Source: JAHJDO01 sp964437505
GTDB lineage: Bacteria; JAHJDO01
Length of the DNA: 64,000 nucleotides
Assembly (NCBI GenBank): GCA_964437505.1
Contig: CAYTGU010000007.1
Coordinates: forward strand, 15,010-79,009
Direction of reading: 5' to 3'
The position numbers and the translations under genes were made by a program. The notes under the pieces were generated by a model. The model saw only the letters and a program-made list of their open reading frames with translations, did no database searches and was not told where the DNA came from. Below, one piece after another: positions 1-7,048 of the stretch (its first letter is position 1; every line of letters begins with the position of its first letter).

Positions 1-218
1 ACACAGTTAATGAAGAGCTTGATATACAGATTCCTCAAGGAGATGACTATGATTCTATAGCTGGATTCATTATAAATATACTAGGTAGAGTTCCAAAAAC
101 TGGTGAAATAGTAAACTACCAAAATCTCAAAATAGTAATTGCTGAGGCAGATCCAAGGCATATAAGTAAAATAAAAATCGCCAAATTAGAACCAAAGAAA
201 GAGAATAAGAATGAATAA
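1..218 (+). CDS. CorC/HlyC-type transporter-associated domain protein, C-terminal end (partial)
   Basis: An open frame enters from the left edge (first full codon at base 3) and ends at a TAA at 216-218, giving 71 residues. The text NEELDIQIPQGDDYDSIAGF followed by a GRVPKTGE turn and a closing strand series matches the CorC_HlyC domain that ends the DUF21-CBS-CBS membrane proteins (TlyC/CorC/CNNM type), which are linked to divalent cation export. The membrane and CBS parts lie outside the window. Its last 8 bases overlap the next ORF, which suggests translational coupling. The family is recognised from a short stretch only, so the exact role (magnesium/cobalt efflux or other) is inference. 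Confidence 0.75.
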   Translation, partial: TVNEELDIQIPQGDDYDSIAGFIINILGRVPKTGEIVNYQNLKIVIAEADPRHISKIKIAKLEPKKENKNE

Positions 219-846
219 ACTGTTTTCTAAACTAAGAGCGAATTTTATGGCAGGTATTTTAGTTATACTGCCTCTGGTTATAACCTATGAAATTATTAAA
301 TTCATAGTCGTGAAAGCAAAGGTGCTGCATTTTGCAAATATTATTACAGGTAAATTTGTAGAACCTGCATATTCCAGATATATCATAGTAGGAATAGCAG
401 TGTTGTTAATACTGGCAACAATCTTCATAATACTGATCGTTATCGGGATGCTTGCAAGGAATGTTATTGGGAAACGTCTAATCCTTTTTGGAGAGAGCAT
501 CTTAGCAAGAATTCCAATGGTAAATAAGATATACAGAGCAGTTCAACAAATTAGTCATGCTTTTGTAGGCAAAGTAATTTTTACTCGTGTTGTTCTATTA
601 CAATACCCACGTAAAGGCATTTATTCTATAGGATTTGTGACTTCTGATACAAAAGGTGAAATAGGTTCTGAGATTTCCAAAGATTCAATTAATGTATTTT
701 TACCTACAACTCCAAATCCAACATCAGGATATTTATTGTTTGTACCTGAGAAGGACACAATTTCACTCTCTATGAGTGTTGAGGATGCCATGAAATTAGT
801 GATTTCAGGGGGTGCAGTTACACCAAATTATAGCAAACTTTGCTAG
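211..846 (+). CDS. DUF502 family membrane protein
   Basis: 211 residues. Two hydrophobic segments at about 12-34 and 57-82 are followed by a soluble domain with an IPMVNKIYRAVQQ stretch (101-113), the PTTPNPTSG motif near 165-173 and a closing SMSVEDAMKLVISGGA; together these are the hallmark of DUF502. The family is widespread in bacteria and plants and has no settled biochemical role; an envelope function is likely. The start overlaps the upstream CorC-like gene by 8 bases, and lptC follows 13 bases downstream, so it probably shares a transcript with the lipopolysaccharide export genes. Whether it acts with them is inference. Confidence 0.85.
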   Translation: MNKLFSKLRANFMAGILVILPLVITYEIIKFIVVKAKVLHFANIITGKFVEPAYSRYIIVGIAVLLILATIFIILIVIGMLARNVIGKRLILFGESILARIPMVNKIYRAVQQISHAFVGKVIFTRVVLLQYPRKGIYSIGFVTSDTKGEIGSEISKDSINVFLPTTPNPTSGYLLFVPEKDTISLSMSVEDAMKLVISGGAVTPNYSKLC

Positions 847-859
847 AATTAAGTAAAAT

Positions 860-1387
860 ATGCAGACTAAATTTAAATTATGCACGTTTTTAATTTTAAT
901 TATATTAGCATTAATGGTAATGTTTAGTGTAGTGGCAGGTTTGGAACTTGCCATTTCAGAAGAAAAAATACAGAAGTTCTCACTCACTAAAACTGATGAA
1001 GTTAAGAAGAAGTGGAACTTAGAAGCAGAAAGTGCTGACCTATCTGAGGATCCAATAATAAAGCTATATAACGTTGAACTGTCTATTTTTGAAAAACAAA
1101 AAGTAACAACTCGCTTGACAGGAGAACAAGGGGATATTAATAAAAAAACTGAAGACATCCATCTTGAAAAAAATGTCATTGGAAAAAGAGTGGATGGTAC
1201 GCAAATAAAAACAACATATATTGACTGGATAGCAAAAACAGAAACTTTTAACACAGAAGCTAAAGTTTTTATAACACGTAAAAATATAGAGCTTATTGGG
1301 TATGGTCTAAGCGCTGATCCAGGATTTAAAACTATGTGTATTAAAAAATTTCCTGTAATGGAAATAAAAAGGGAAGAGACAAAGTGA
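860..1387 (+). CDS. lptC: LPS export system periplasmic protein LptC
   Basis: 175 residues with an N-terminal membrane anchor (about 6-30) and a single OstA/LptC-type beta-jellyroll. Diagnostic pieces are KWNLEAESAD (51-60), a VELSIFEKQ strand, LTGEQGDI, the VDGTQIKTTYIDW segment (111-123) and GYGLSADPGF (147-156), in the order found in LptC/YrbK proteins. LptC is the inner-membrane bitopic protein that passes lipopolysaccharide from the LptBFG extractor to LptA. It overlaps lptA by 4 bases (GTGA) and heads an lptC-lptA-lptB cluster; lptF and lptG are not in the window. The overall similarity pattern and context make the call firm. Confidence 0.85.
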   Translation: MQTKFKLCTFLILIILALMVMFSVVAGLELAISEEKIQKFSLTKTDEVKKKWNLEAESADLSEDPIIKLYNVELSIFEKQKVTTRLTGEQGDINKKTEDIHLEKNVIGKRVDGTQIKTTYIDWIAKTETFNTEAKVFITRKNIELIGYGLSADPGFKTMCIKKFPVMEIKREETK

Positions 1388-1914
1388 CAAAGGCATTAAA
1401 TCGAATTTTGCTTGTTATTTCTTTCATTTGCATTATATCCGGAGCTTCATTTTCTATTCAAGCTGCTGAAAACAATGAAATACAGAAAATAACAAGAATA
1501 ACCAGTGATAGAATGGAAATGGATTGGAGTAAAAATATAGCTATTTTTATAGGGAATGCATTACTTGTTGATGAGGATGGCAGAGTAGAAGCAGATAGAA
1601 TGGAGGTTTTTTTATTTGCTTCAGAAGAAGACGAGAATAAAGAGGACATTGAAAAAGTTATTGCTATAGGAAGTGTCAAAATTACAACTCCTGAGAGAAG
1701 GACAAAGTCTGGTAAAGCAGTGTTCCATAAAAAAGAAGATATACTCATACTCTATGATAATCCTGAAGTGTGGCGAGAAGGAACCTGTTTTACAGGCGGA
1801 AGAATCACCTTTGATCTTAAAAAAGATACTATGATTATAGATAAAGACGTTCAGGGCTCCCTTGAATCTTCTAAGGAGAAAGATGCAGATATTACAGACA
1901 CAAAATCTCATTAA
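1384..1914 (+). CDS. lptA: LPS transport periplasmic protein LptA
   Basis: 176 residues, GTG start overlapping the lptC stop. A signal peptide spans about residues 1-28 (basic start, hydrophobic core, SIQA cleavage region). The mature part is an OstA-N repeat domain: ITSDRMEMDWSKN, ADRMEVF, then the VIAIGSVKITT, SGKAVFHKKEDILIL and GGRITFDLKKD strands (about 92-148). LptA multimers form the periplasmic bridge that carries lipopolysaccharide to LptD at the outer membrane. The last 32 bases overlap lptB. Length is close to the usual 165-190. The C-terminal tail is charged and not conserved. Confidence 0.85.
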   Translation: MTKALNRILLVISFICIISGASFSIQAAENNEIQKITRITSDRMEMDWSKNIAIFIGNALLVDEDGRVEADRMEVFLFASEEDENKEDIEKVIAIGSVKITTPERRTKSGKAVFHKKEDILILYDNPEVWREGTCFTGGRITFDLKKDTMIIDKDVQGSLESSKEKDADITDTKSH

Positions 1915-2605
1915 GGAATATTCTCACAAGAGAGTGGTAAACAATTTAAGCATTCAGATTTGCAGTGGGGAAATCGTTGGGTTACTTGGACCAAATGGTG
2001 CAGGAAAAACAACTACTTTTTACATGGTCGCTGGTCTTGTAAAACCAGACGGAGGCAAAATTCTTTTTAATGATGAAGATATAACATCCTGCCCTATGTC
2101 AAAACGCGCAAGAAAGGGATTAGGATATCTATCCCAGGAGCCTTCAATCTTCAGAAAACTTACTGTTAGAGATAACATTTTTGCAATACTGGAGACACTT
2201 CCTTTAACAAAAGAGGAACGTGAAAAAAGATTGGTTGAACTGCTTAATGAACTTAATATTACTCATCTCAAAAATCGCAAGGCTTATACACTCTCAGGGG
2301 GAGAAAAAAGAAGAGTAGAAATATCAAGAGCCTTAGTAACTCGTCCATCCATTCTCTTGCTTGACGAACCTTTTACTGGAATAGATCCAATAGCTGTAGT
2401 TGATATACAAGGCATTCTCCATAATCTAAAGAAAAAGGGATATGGTGTGCTTATTACAGATCACAGTGTTAGAGAAACATTAAAGATTACAGATCATGCT
2501 TATATTGTTCACGACGGTCAAATCCTTACCGCAGGAACTCCTAAAAAGATATTATCACATAAAGGAGCCCGCAAATCATACTTTGGAGAAGAGTTTTCAC
2601 TCTGA
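1883..2605 (+). CDS. lptB: LPS export ABC transporter ATP-binding protein LptB
   Basis: 240 residues from the ATG at 1883, preferred over an in-frame TTG at 1862 because AAGGAG at 1873-1878 sits just ahead of it. Walker A GPNGAGKTT (36-44), Q-loop Q85, signature LSGGEKRR (137-144), Walker B ending DEP (161-163) and H-loop H194 are all present, so it should be an active ATPase. The sequence around FYMVAGLVKPDGG and the SGGEKRRVEISRAL segment is typical of LptB rather than of amino-acid importers. It powers extraction of lipopolysaccharide from the inner membrane with LptF/LptG. Its TGA directly abuts the stop of the convergent AraC gene with no intergenic base. Confidence 0.92.
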   Translation: MQILQTQNLIKEYSHKRVVNNLSIQICSGEIVGLLGPNGAGKTTTFYMVAGLVKPDGGKILFNDEDITSCPMSKRARKGLGYLSQEPSIFRKLTVRDNIFAILETLPLTKEEREKRLVELLNELNITHLKNRKAYTLSGGEKRRVEISRALVTRPSILLLDEPFTGIDPIAVVDIQGILHNLKKKGYGVLITDHSVRETLKITDHAYIVHDGQILTAGTPKKILSHKGARKSYFGEEFSL

Positions 2606-3400
2606 CTAATGTATTAAAGAGTAACGATAGGTTGCCGGAGACACTTCGAACATTTTGCGAAACGTTTTTGAAAATTGAGCGGGTTCCCCAAGATTAAGCT
2701 CAGAGGCAATTTGTTTCAATGGATCATTTGTACGACGTAAACGCTCTGCTGCGGTTTCCATTCTGGAACGAAGAATATATTGATGCGGAGGAACTCCTGC
2801 ATATTCTATGAAGAGTTTTCTGAAATGACTGTAAGATAAATCAATTGATTGCGCCATGTTTTTAAGGTCGAAATTTTCTTGTGGGTCAAACCTTATCCTG
2901 CAACAGAGTCGGTCAAAGTCCTTAATATATTTACTGAAAGATTTTTGCCCCGAAATCTCTTCCGCCGCACAAATAAGTATTTCTTCAAGATGAAACGCAG
3001 CACGGTTTTTCTCCAATCCGCCGTGCATTAGTATGTTGCAGATTGTTGTGAACCGATTGCGAAACAAATCGACCCTTTTGATTGGAATAAAGCAACTATC
3101 AGAAAGCCGGCAAAAACCATCTTCATAGAGCTTCCTGCCACGTTCACCTTTAAATGTTACAAAGTAATGTTCCCAACCAAGATCATCAACCGGGCCATAA
3201 TTGTAGACGTTACCTGGAGCTTGCCAGCGCAATATCGGAGAATCAAATATATGAATTTTCCCAGGCACCTTCTGGAAGTACATTTTCCCGGATGCGATAA
3301 GTTGGATGGAATAATTCCGCAGCGAACTATTTTTTATGTGTCCCTTATAGTTTTCGTATATTCCGGAAGCACCCAGTTTTATGTCGTTAAAATATCTCAT
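2606..3400 (-). CDS. AraC family transcriptional regulator
   Basis: 264 residues from the ATG at 3400; an in-frame TTG at 3418 would add six residues but lies inside a putative operator repeat, and neither has a clear ribosome binding site. Residues 1-100 look like an AraC-type ligand-binding jellyroll (GWEHYFVTFKG). Residues 170-262 form the paired HTH domain: NMAQSIDLSYSHFRKLF for the first helix pair and IASELNLGEPAQFSKTFRKM for the second, followed by SPATYR. It is transcribed divergently from the GH39 gene, so it likely senses a sugar and switches on that cluster. Ligand unknown. Composition is intermediate between the island and the AT-rich backbone. Confidence 0.88.
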   Translation of the reverse strand: MRYFNDIKLGASGIYENYKGHIKNSSLRNYSIQLIASGKMYFQKVPGKIHIFDSPILRWQAPGNVYNYGPVDDLGWEHYFVTFKGERGRKLYEDGFCRLSDSCFIPIKRVDLFRNRFTTICNILMHGGLEKNRAAFHLEEILICAAEEISGQKSFSKYIKDFDRLCCRIRFDPQENFDLKNMAQSIDLSYSHFRKLFIEYAGVPPHQYILRSRMETAAERLRRTNDPLKQIASELNLGEPAQFSKTFRKMFEVSPATYRYSLIH

Positions 3401-3410
3401 TTTAAGTATT

Positions 3411-3533
3411 TTTGACAATAAATAATTAGTTTTAACAATAAATAGCCAGTTTCATATGTAGACATTATCCTAAATATAATATATTATTTATAATAATGCA
3501 ATAAATTAAATATAAACATTTTTAACAATAAGG
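3411..3533 (+). promoter_or_regulatory. Three direct repeats, candidate AraC-type operators
   Basis: The motif TTTRACAATAA occurs three times in the same orientation: TTTGACAATAAATA at 3411-3424, TTTAACAATAAATA at 3431-3444, and TTTAACAATAAGG at 3521-3533. Start-to-start spacings are 20 and 90 bases, close to whole helical turns, so all would face the same side of the DNA. The block lies in the divergent region between the AraC gene and the GH39 gene, and copy 1 touches the regulator's start. A TATAAT box at 3475-3480 lies between copies 2 and 3. Paired direct repeats about two turns apart are the usual AraC-family binding arrangement; that the local regulator binds here is inference. Confidence 0.55.
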
Positions 3534-3539
3534 TTTAAG

Positions 3540-3632
3540 ATGAAGGAGGACTTTGACAGGATTGAGAAGTCTCAAATTATGTCGATTGCTCTAAACAAAT
3601 CGACTCCATCTGTACCTTGTACGAAACGTTAA
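3540..3632 (+). other. Possible 30-codon leader ORF with a small inverted repeat
   Basis: ATG at 3540 opens a 30-residue frame ending at TAA 3630-3632, 25 bases before the GH39 start. It resembles no family I know. Only a weak AAGG lies upstream. Within it, GTCGATT (3581-3587) and AATCGAC (3598-3604) form a 7-bp inverted repeat with a 10-base gap, so the stretch may simply be an untranslated leader with a hairpin. Reported as a weak candidate, not as a confident gene. Confidence 0.2.
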
Positions 3633-3657
3633 TTTAAAAGGGAAAGGAATTAGACTC

Positions 3658-5190
3658 ATGGAGACAATCAAAATTACGAATAAAACAGAAATTGCTCATT
3701 TTCCGAATAACTGGCAAAAATGCGTCGGTACGGGACACATGGGACTGGCCCTGCGGCAGGAATACCAGGAGGCGCTGGCCATCGTTCAAGATGAGATCGG
3801 GTTTGAGTACATCCGTGGCCACGGTCTGCTGAGTGATACGGTAGGGATTTACAGGAAGGAATTCTACAAGACGCCTGATGACTACACCGGACGAGGACCG
3901 GAACTGAACTTTACGTACGTTGATCGGATATACGACAGTTTCCTAGAAAAAGGCATTCGCCCTTTTGTGGAATTGGGATTCATGCCGCGCGATCTAGCCT
4001 CCGGTAACCAAACGTGCTTTTACTGGAAGGCTAACGTTACTCCCCCAAAAGACTACGGCGAATGGCGTCGCCTGATCAAAGGACTGGTACGCCACTTCAT
4101 TCACCGCTATGGTGAGAATGAAGTCCGAAAATGGCCATTCGAAGTCTGGAACGAACCGGACTGCTGCCCGAATGGTTTCTGGAGCGCCGATCAGCAGGAA
4201 TACTTCCGGCTGTATAGGGAAACAGCCCTGGCCGTCAAGGAAGTGGATGCGCAGATACAGGTAGGCGGACCTGCCACATGTCCGGGCGGCATCCATTGGA
4301 TTACACCATTCCTGGAGATGTGCGACAAGGACAAAATACCCGTCGATTTCGTCTCAACCCATTCGTACTATGGAAGTGACTCTCACTTCGCCGGCGAGTA
4401 CACTTACCAGAACTTGCATCCGATTACACATGGACTGGATCAGTTCAAGGAAGCGCGGCGGCGTGTTCGGGAATCGTCATTTTCTGATTTGCCCCTGCAT
4501 ATTACCGAATACAATACGGCGTATAGCCCGCACAGCCCCATTTATGATACTGCCTTTAACGCCTCGTTCCTGGCGAGGCTGTTGAGCGAAGGAGGCGATA
4601 TCGCTGATTCGTTTTCATACTGGACGTTTTCCGACGTCTTTGAGGAAAACGATATCCCCAAGGCACAATTTCATGGCGGATTCGGGCTTCTTGCGCTCAA
4701 CTGTATTCGCAAACCGACATTCCATCTATTTAGTTTCTTCGCCCAATTGGGCAACCAACTCCTGTACCGCAACGAGAATGTGCTGGTAACTCGCAGGGAA
4801 GACGGTTCGCTGGCAATAGTTGCGTGGAATCCTGTATTGGAGCGGGAGAACAGCGGTAATATGCGAATATCTCTGAACATCCCGATGGAAGAACATCAGG
4901 TTACGATCAGGCGACAGACCGTGGACGAGAATAACGGCAACGCCTGGACATGCTGGAAGATGCTCGGGAGACCACGTTACCCGGATAAGAACGAACTCGC
5001 TGTGCTCGATCACGCATCAATCCCGAAGCTGGATATTTCCAGAGCGCCGATAACGAATGGTGAAATCAAGATTGATTTTTCTCTTTCCGAAAACGAAGTT
5101 ACCCTTATCGAAATTTATGCTTTGAAAGATGAGACTTCAGATTATGCGGGCCTCGACGACAGTATGATTCCAGGAAGCCCACATTCATAA
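3658..5190 (+). CDS. Glycoside hydrolase family 39 (beta-xylosidase-like)
   Basis: 510 residues with a GH39-type (beta/alpha)8 barrel. The acid/base glutamate is E166 in EVWNEPDCC and the nucleophile is E284 in HITEYNTAYS, close to the E160/E277 pair known in XynB-type beta-xylosidases. The early IRGHGLLSD stretch, the FVELGFMP strand and the late YWTFSDVFEE segment also fit. After about residue 380 a beta-sandwich accessory domain follows. No signal peptide is visible, so the enzyme should work in the cytoplasm on imported oligosaccharides. The gene is clearly richer in G+C than lptB or dnaE, which suggests acquisition. It is followed 16 bases later by UroD-like sequences. Substrate could be a xyloside or another glycoside. 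Confidence 0.85.
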   Translation: METIKITNKTEIAHFPNNWQKCVGTGHMGLALRQEYQEALAIVQDEIGFEYIRGHGLLSDTVGIYRKEFYKTPDDYTGRGPELNFTYVDRIYDSFLEKGIRPFVELGFMPRDLASGNQTCFYWKANVTPPKDYGEWRRLIKGLVRHFIHRYGENEVRKWPFEVWNEPDCCPNGFWSADQQEYFRLYRETALAVKEVDAQIQVGGPATCPGGIHWITPFLEMCDKDKIPVDFVSTHSYYGSDSHFAGEYTYQNLHPITHGLDQFKEARRRVRESSFSDLPLHITEYNTAYSPHSPIYDTAFNASFLARLLSEGGDIADSFSYWTFSDVFEENDIPKAQFHGGFGLLALNCIRKPTFHLFSFFAQLGNQLLYRNENVLVTRREDGSLAIVAWNPVLERENSGNMRISLNIPMEEHQVTIRRQTVDENNGNAWTCWKMLGRPRYPDKNELAVLDHASIPKLDISRAPITNGEIKIDFSLSENEVTLIEIYALKDETSDYAGLDDSMIPGSPHS

Positions 5191-5206
5191 AACAGGAGAA
5201 ATTTCC

Positions 5207-5575
5207 ATGCCTAATTGCAAATATAAGAAAAACGAAGTGTTTTTGCGCAACATCTATGCGCGAGGTCAATTTCAAGGTCATGGCTTTATTTGTCAACCTA
5301 AATTGATAAGAAGTATTGACCACCCCGACTATGACTTCACAATCTCTGACAAGCCGGTTGAAAACTGGGTGCCAATGATAGCGGAGAACTATGATAGACA
5401 AATTCGTATGGCGGCAAAACTCGATGACGATGCTGTACCTGTTGCCAAGATTGGAACATCTACTCATATTTATGCTGCCGCCTTTGGATGTGAAGTCCAC
5501 CGTTTTCCGGACAGTCCCGCTTGCGCTCTTCCGCTGGTTGGTTCAGCGGAAGAAGCAGACAAAATAAAGGTCTAA
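5207..5575 (+). pseudogene. Truncated N-terminal fragment of a UroD-like methyltransferase-family protein
   Basis: 122 residues with a good ribosome site (CAGGAG) and ATG. Segments such as DYDFTISDKPVENWVP, ENYDRQIRMAAKLDDDAVP, TSTHIYAAAFGCEVHRF and CALPLVGSAEEAD look like the first third of roughly 400-residue uroporphyrinogen-decarboxylase-family proteins of the type seen beside sugar catabolism genes. The frame stops at TAA just where the family would continue into its barrel, and the metal-binding HxCG region is missing. Seven bases later the leader of a different, complete UroD-like gene begins. I read it as a deletion remnant, though a short expressed N-domain cannot be excluded. Confidence 0.65.
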
Positions 5576-5594
5576 AAAATACTTGGAGGTATTG

Positions 5595-6614
5595 ATGAAA
5601 AAGAGTAATTTAACACCAAGGGAAATAGTCAAACGCTGCATTGAATTTCGAGATCCGCCGCGGATTGGAATGCATTTCTCTGTAAATCCAATCGAAGGAA
5701 AGACCTGGCCTTTCACTGACTTTGCTGGTGTTTCGTTTCAACCGGATCCAGATTTCGTCCCCATTGCGCAAGACTTCGGGGAGTGGGGATACAAGATGGA
5801 AACTCTAGATCCAACCAGCATGGGAGAGGTCAAAGATCCGCCTCTTGGTGAAAGTTGGAAGCAACTGGAATCGTACAAGTTCCCGGACTTCCGGTCTCCA
5901 GTGCGTTATGCGCATTTGCGGGAGGAAGTTGAGAATTTTCACGCTCAGGGGCGCTACGTATACGGCAATATCCCATCCTTGATGTTGCTTCCTATAAATC
6001 TTCGAGGCATGGAAAACTGGTTTATGGATCATGTTCTAGAGAAAGAGAATCTGTGTCTGTTGCTGGACCGCATCGTCGAGACGCGTCTGGCAATCATTGC
6101 ACATTATGCCGATGCGGGAGTAGACGGTGCAATAACCTATGACGATATGGGAACAAATGACAGAACGCTGGTCAGTCCGAATATGTTTCGCGAAATATAC
6201 TTGCCTCGCTATCGCCGTACGAACGATGCTCTGCACGAGCGGAACATGCATCTGCTTCACCATTGCTGCGGACAAGTTCAGGAATATATGAATATGCTAA
6301 TCGAGGGCGGATGTGACGTGATTCAGCTTGATCAGCCGTTGCTCATGGGAATTGATTGGTTGGGTGAGAATTACGGCGGAAAAATATGTTTTTGGAATTG
6401 TGTTGATATCCAGAAGACCATACCTCGCAATGATCTGGAGGCCATCGATGACGAGGCCCACCGGCAAGTTTGGCGACTGGGGAATTACGGTGGAGGCTTT
6501 ATGGTGAAGGCTTATCAGCAACCAGAAGCCATTAGAATGACAATTGAGCAATCAGAAGCCCAGTATCGCGCATTTAGAAAATATGGCAATTACCCAATCA
6601 CATGGGAACAATAG
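5595..6614 (+). CDS. Uroporphyrinogen decarboxylase-family protein (MtaA/CmuA-like)
   Basis: 339 residues from the ATG at 5595, preceded by GGAGG at 5585-5589; an upstream in-frame TTG would overlap that site. The fold family is shown by TYDDMGTNDRTLVSP (181-195), the RNMHLLHHCCGQVQEY region carrying H223 and C225 as likely zinc ligands, and a C-terminal GNYGGGFMVKAYQQ stretch. The arginine-rich RQAGRY signature of true heme-pathway UroD is absent, so decarboxylation of uroporphyrinogen is unlikely. Relatives transfer methyl groups to or from corrinoid carriers or coenzyme M. Position next to GH39 suggests a role in breakdown of a methylated sugar, which is inference. Confidence 0.75.
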   Translation: MKKSNLTPREIVKRCIEFRDPPRIGMHFSVNPIEGKTWPFTDFAGVSFQPDPDFVPIAQDFGEWGYKMETLDPTSMGEVKDPPLGESWKQLESYKFPDFRSPVRYAHLREEVENFHAQGRYVYGNIPSLMLLPINLRGMENWFMDHVLEKENLCLLLDRIVETRLAIIAHYADAGVDGAITYDDMGTNDRTLVSPNMFREIYLPRYRRTNDALHERNMHLLHHCCGQVQEYMNMLIEGGCDVIQLDQPLLMGIDWLGENYGGKICFWNCVDIQKTIPRNDLEAIDDEAHRQVWRLGNYGGGFMVKAYQQPEAIRMTIEQSEAQYRAFRKYGNYPITWEQ

Positions 6615-6635
6615 TTGAAAGCCAAAATGAATTAG

Positions 6636-6827
6636 AAAGTTTTTTACAAATGTCCTGATGTTGGATTGATTTTAGATACAGCACACCTTGCAGCGGTTGA
6701 TGGCGATCCGGTTGAGATTGTCGAAAAATATCACATGGGTAAAGGTAATATTGGTTTAGATAATATTGTTATTATGAAAGCGCTTATTCTGAGAGGATTT
6801 TTCACTCTGACAAGCCAAATTATATAG
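6636..6827 (+). pseudogene. Decayed sugar phosphate isomerase/epimerase (xylose-isomerase-like TIM barrel) remnant
   Basis: An open stretch between stops at 6633 and 6825 reads KCPDVGLILDTAHLAAVDGD, followed by PVEIVEKYH. This matches the strand with metal-binding Asp and His in IolE/xylose-isomerase-like TIM barrels, where LLDTGHL and a DPVEVIKKY helix occur in that order. Right after it the text MGKGNIGLDNIVIMKALILRG resembles the later GEGNIDF...ALKEIGY segment of the same family, so the intervening part looks deleted. No start codon or ribosome site precedes it. It extends the sugar-metabolism island and implies a longer cluster existed. Confidence 0.6.
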
Positions 6828-6911
6828 CTATTTAGGGCAAAAACACCCAATAAGACATACCCAAGTACCTCTTTAAGGCAAATCTAGCTTAAAAACACCC
6901 TTGCAAAGATT

Positions 6912-7048
6912 AAATTCGAAGCACGAAGCACGAAATATCAAACAATATCAAATTAGAAAAATACAAATACTCAAAACAATGTTTTGAATTTCGAAAATTT
7001 AAATTTAGAATTTGTTTCGAGTTTCGGATTTAGAATTTTGGATTTTTC
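6912..7048. repeat. Imperfect palindromic repeat element, non-coding
   Basis: The left arm begins AAATTCGAAGCACGAAGCAC and the right arm ends with TTTCGAGTTTCGGATTTAGA plus ATTTTGGATTTTT. Read in reverse complement the right arm gives ATTCTAAATCCGAAACTCGA, which lines up with the left arm. The centre CAAAACA-A-TGTTTTG (6972-6986) is a perfect palindrome. The arms contain several TCGAAA/TTTCGA units. No ORF runs through it. It resembles the CGAA-rich intergenic repeats common in several uncultured bacterial genomes; mobility and boundaries are not shown by one copy. Confidence 0.6.

Noticed and set aside
1862..1882. TTG start for lptB giving 247 residues
   Set aside because: AAGGAG at 1873-1878 sits inside that extension and is correctly spaced for the ATG at 1883.
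3994..4296. Antisense open frame in the GH39 gene
   Set aside because: High G+C makes long spurious frames; the GH39 catalytic motifs are on the plus strand.
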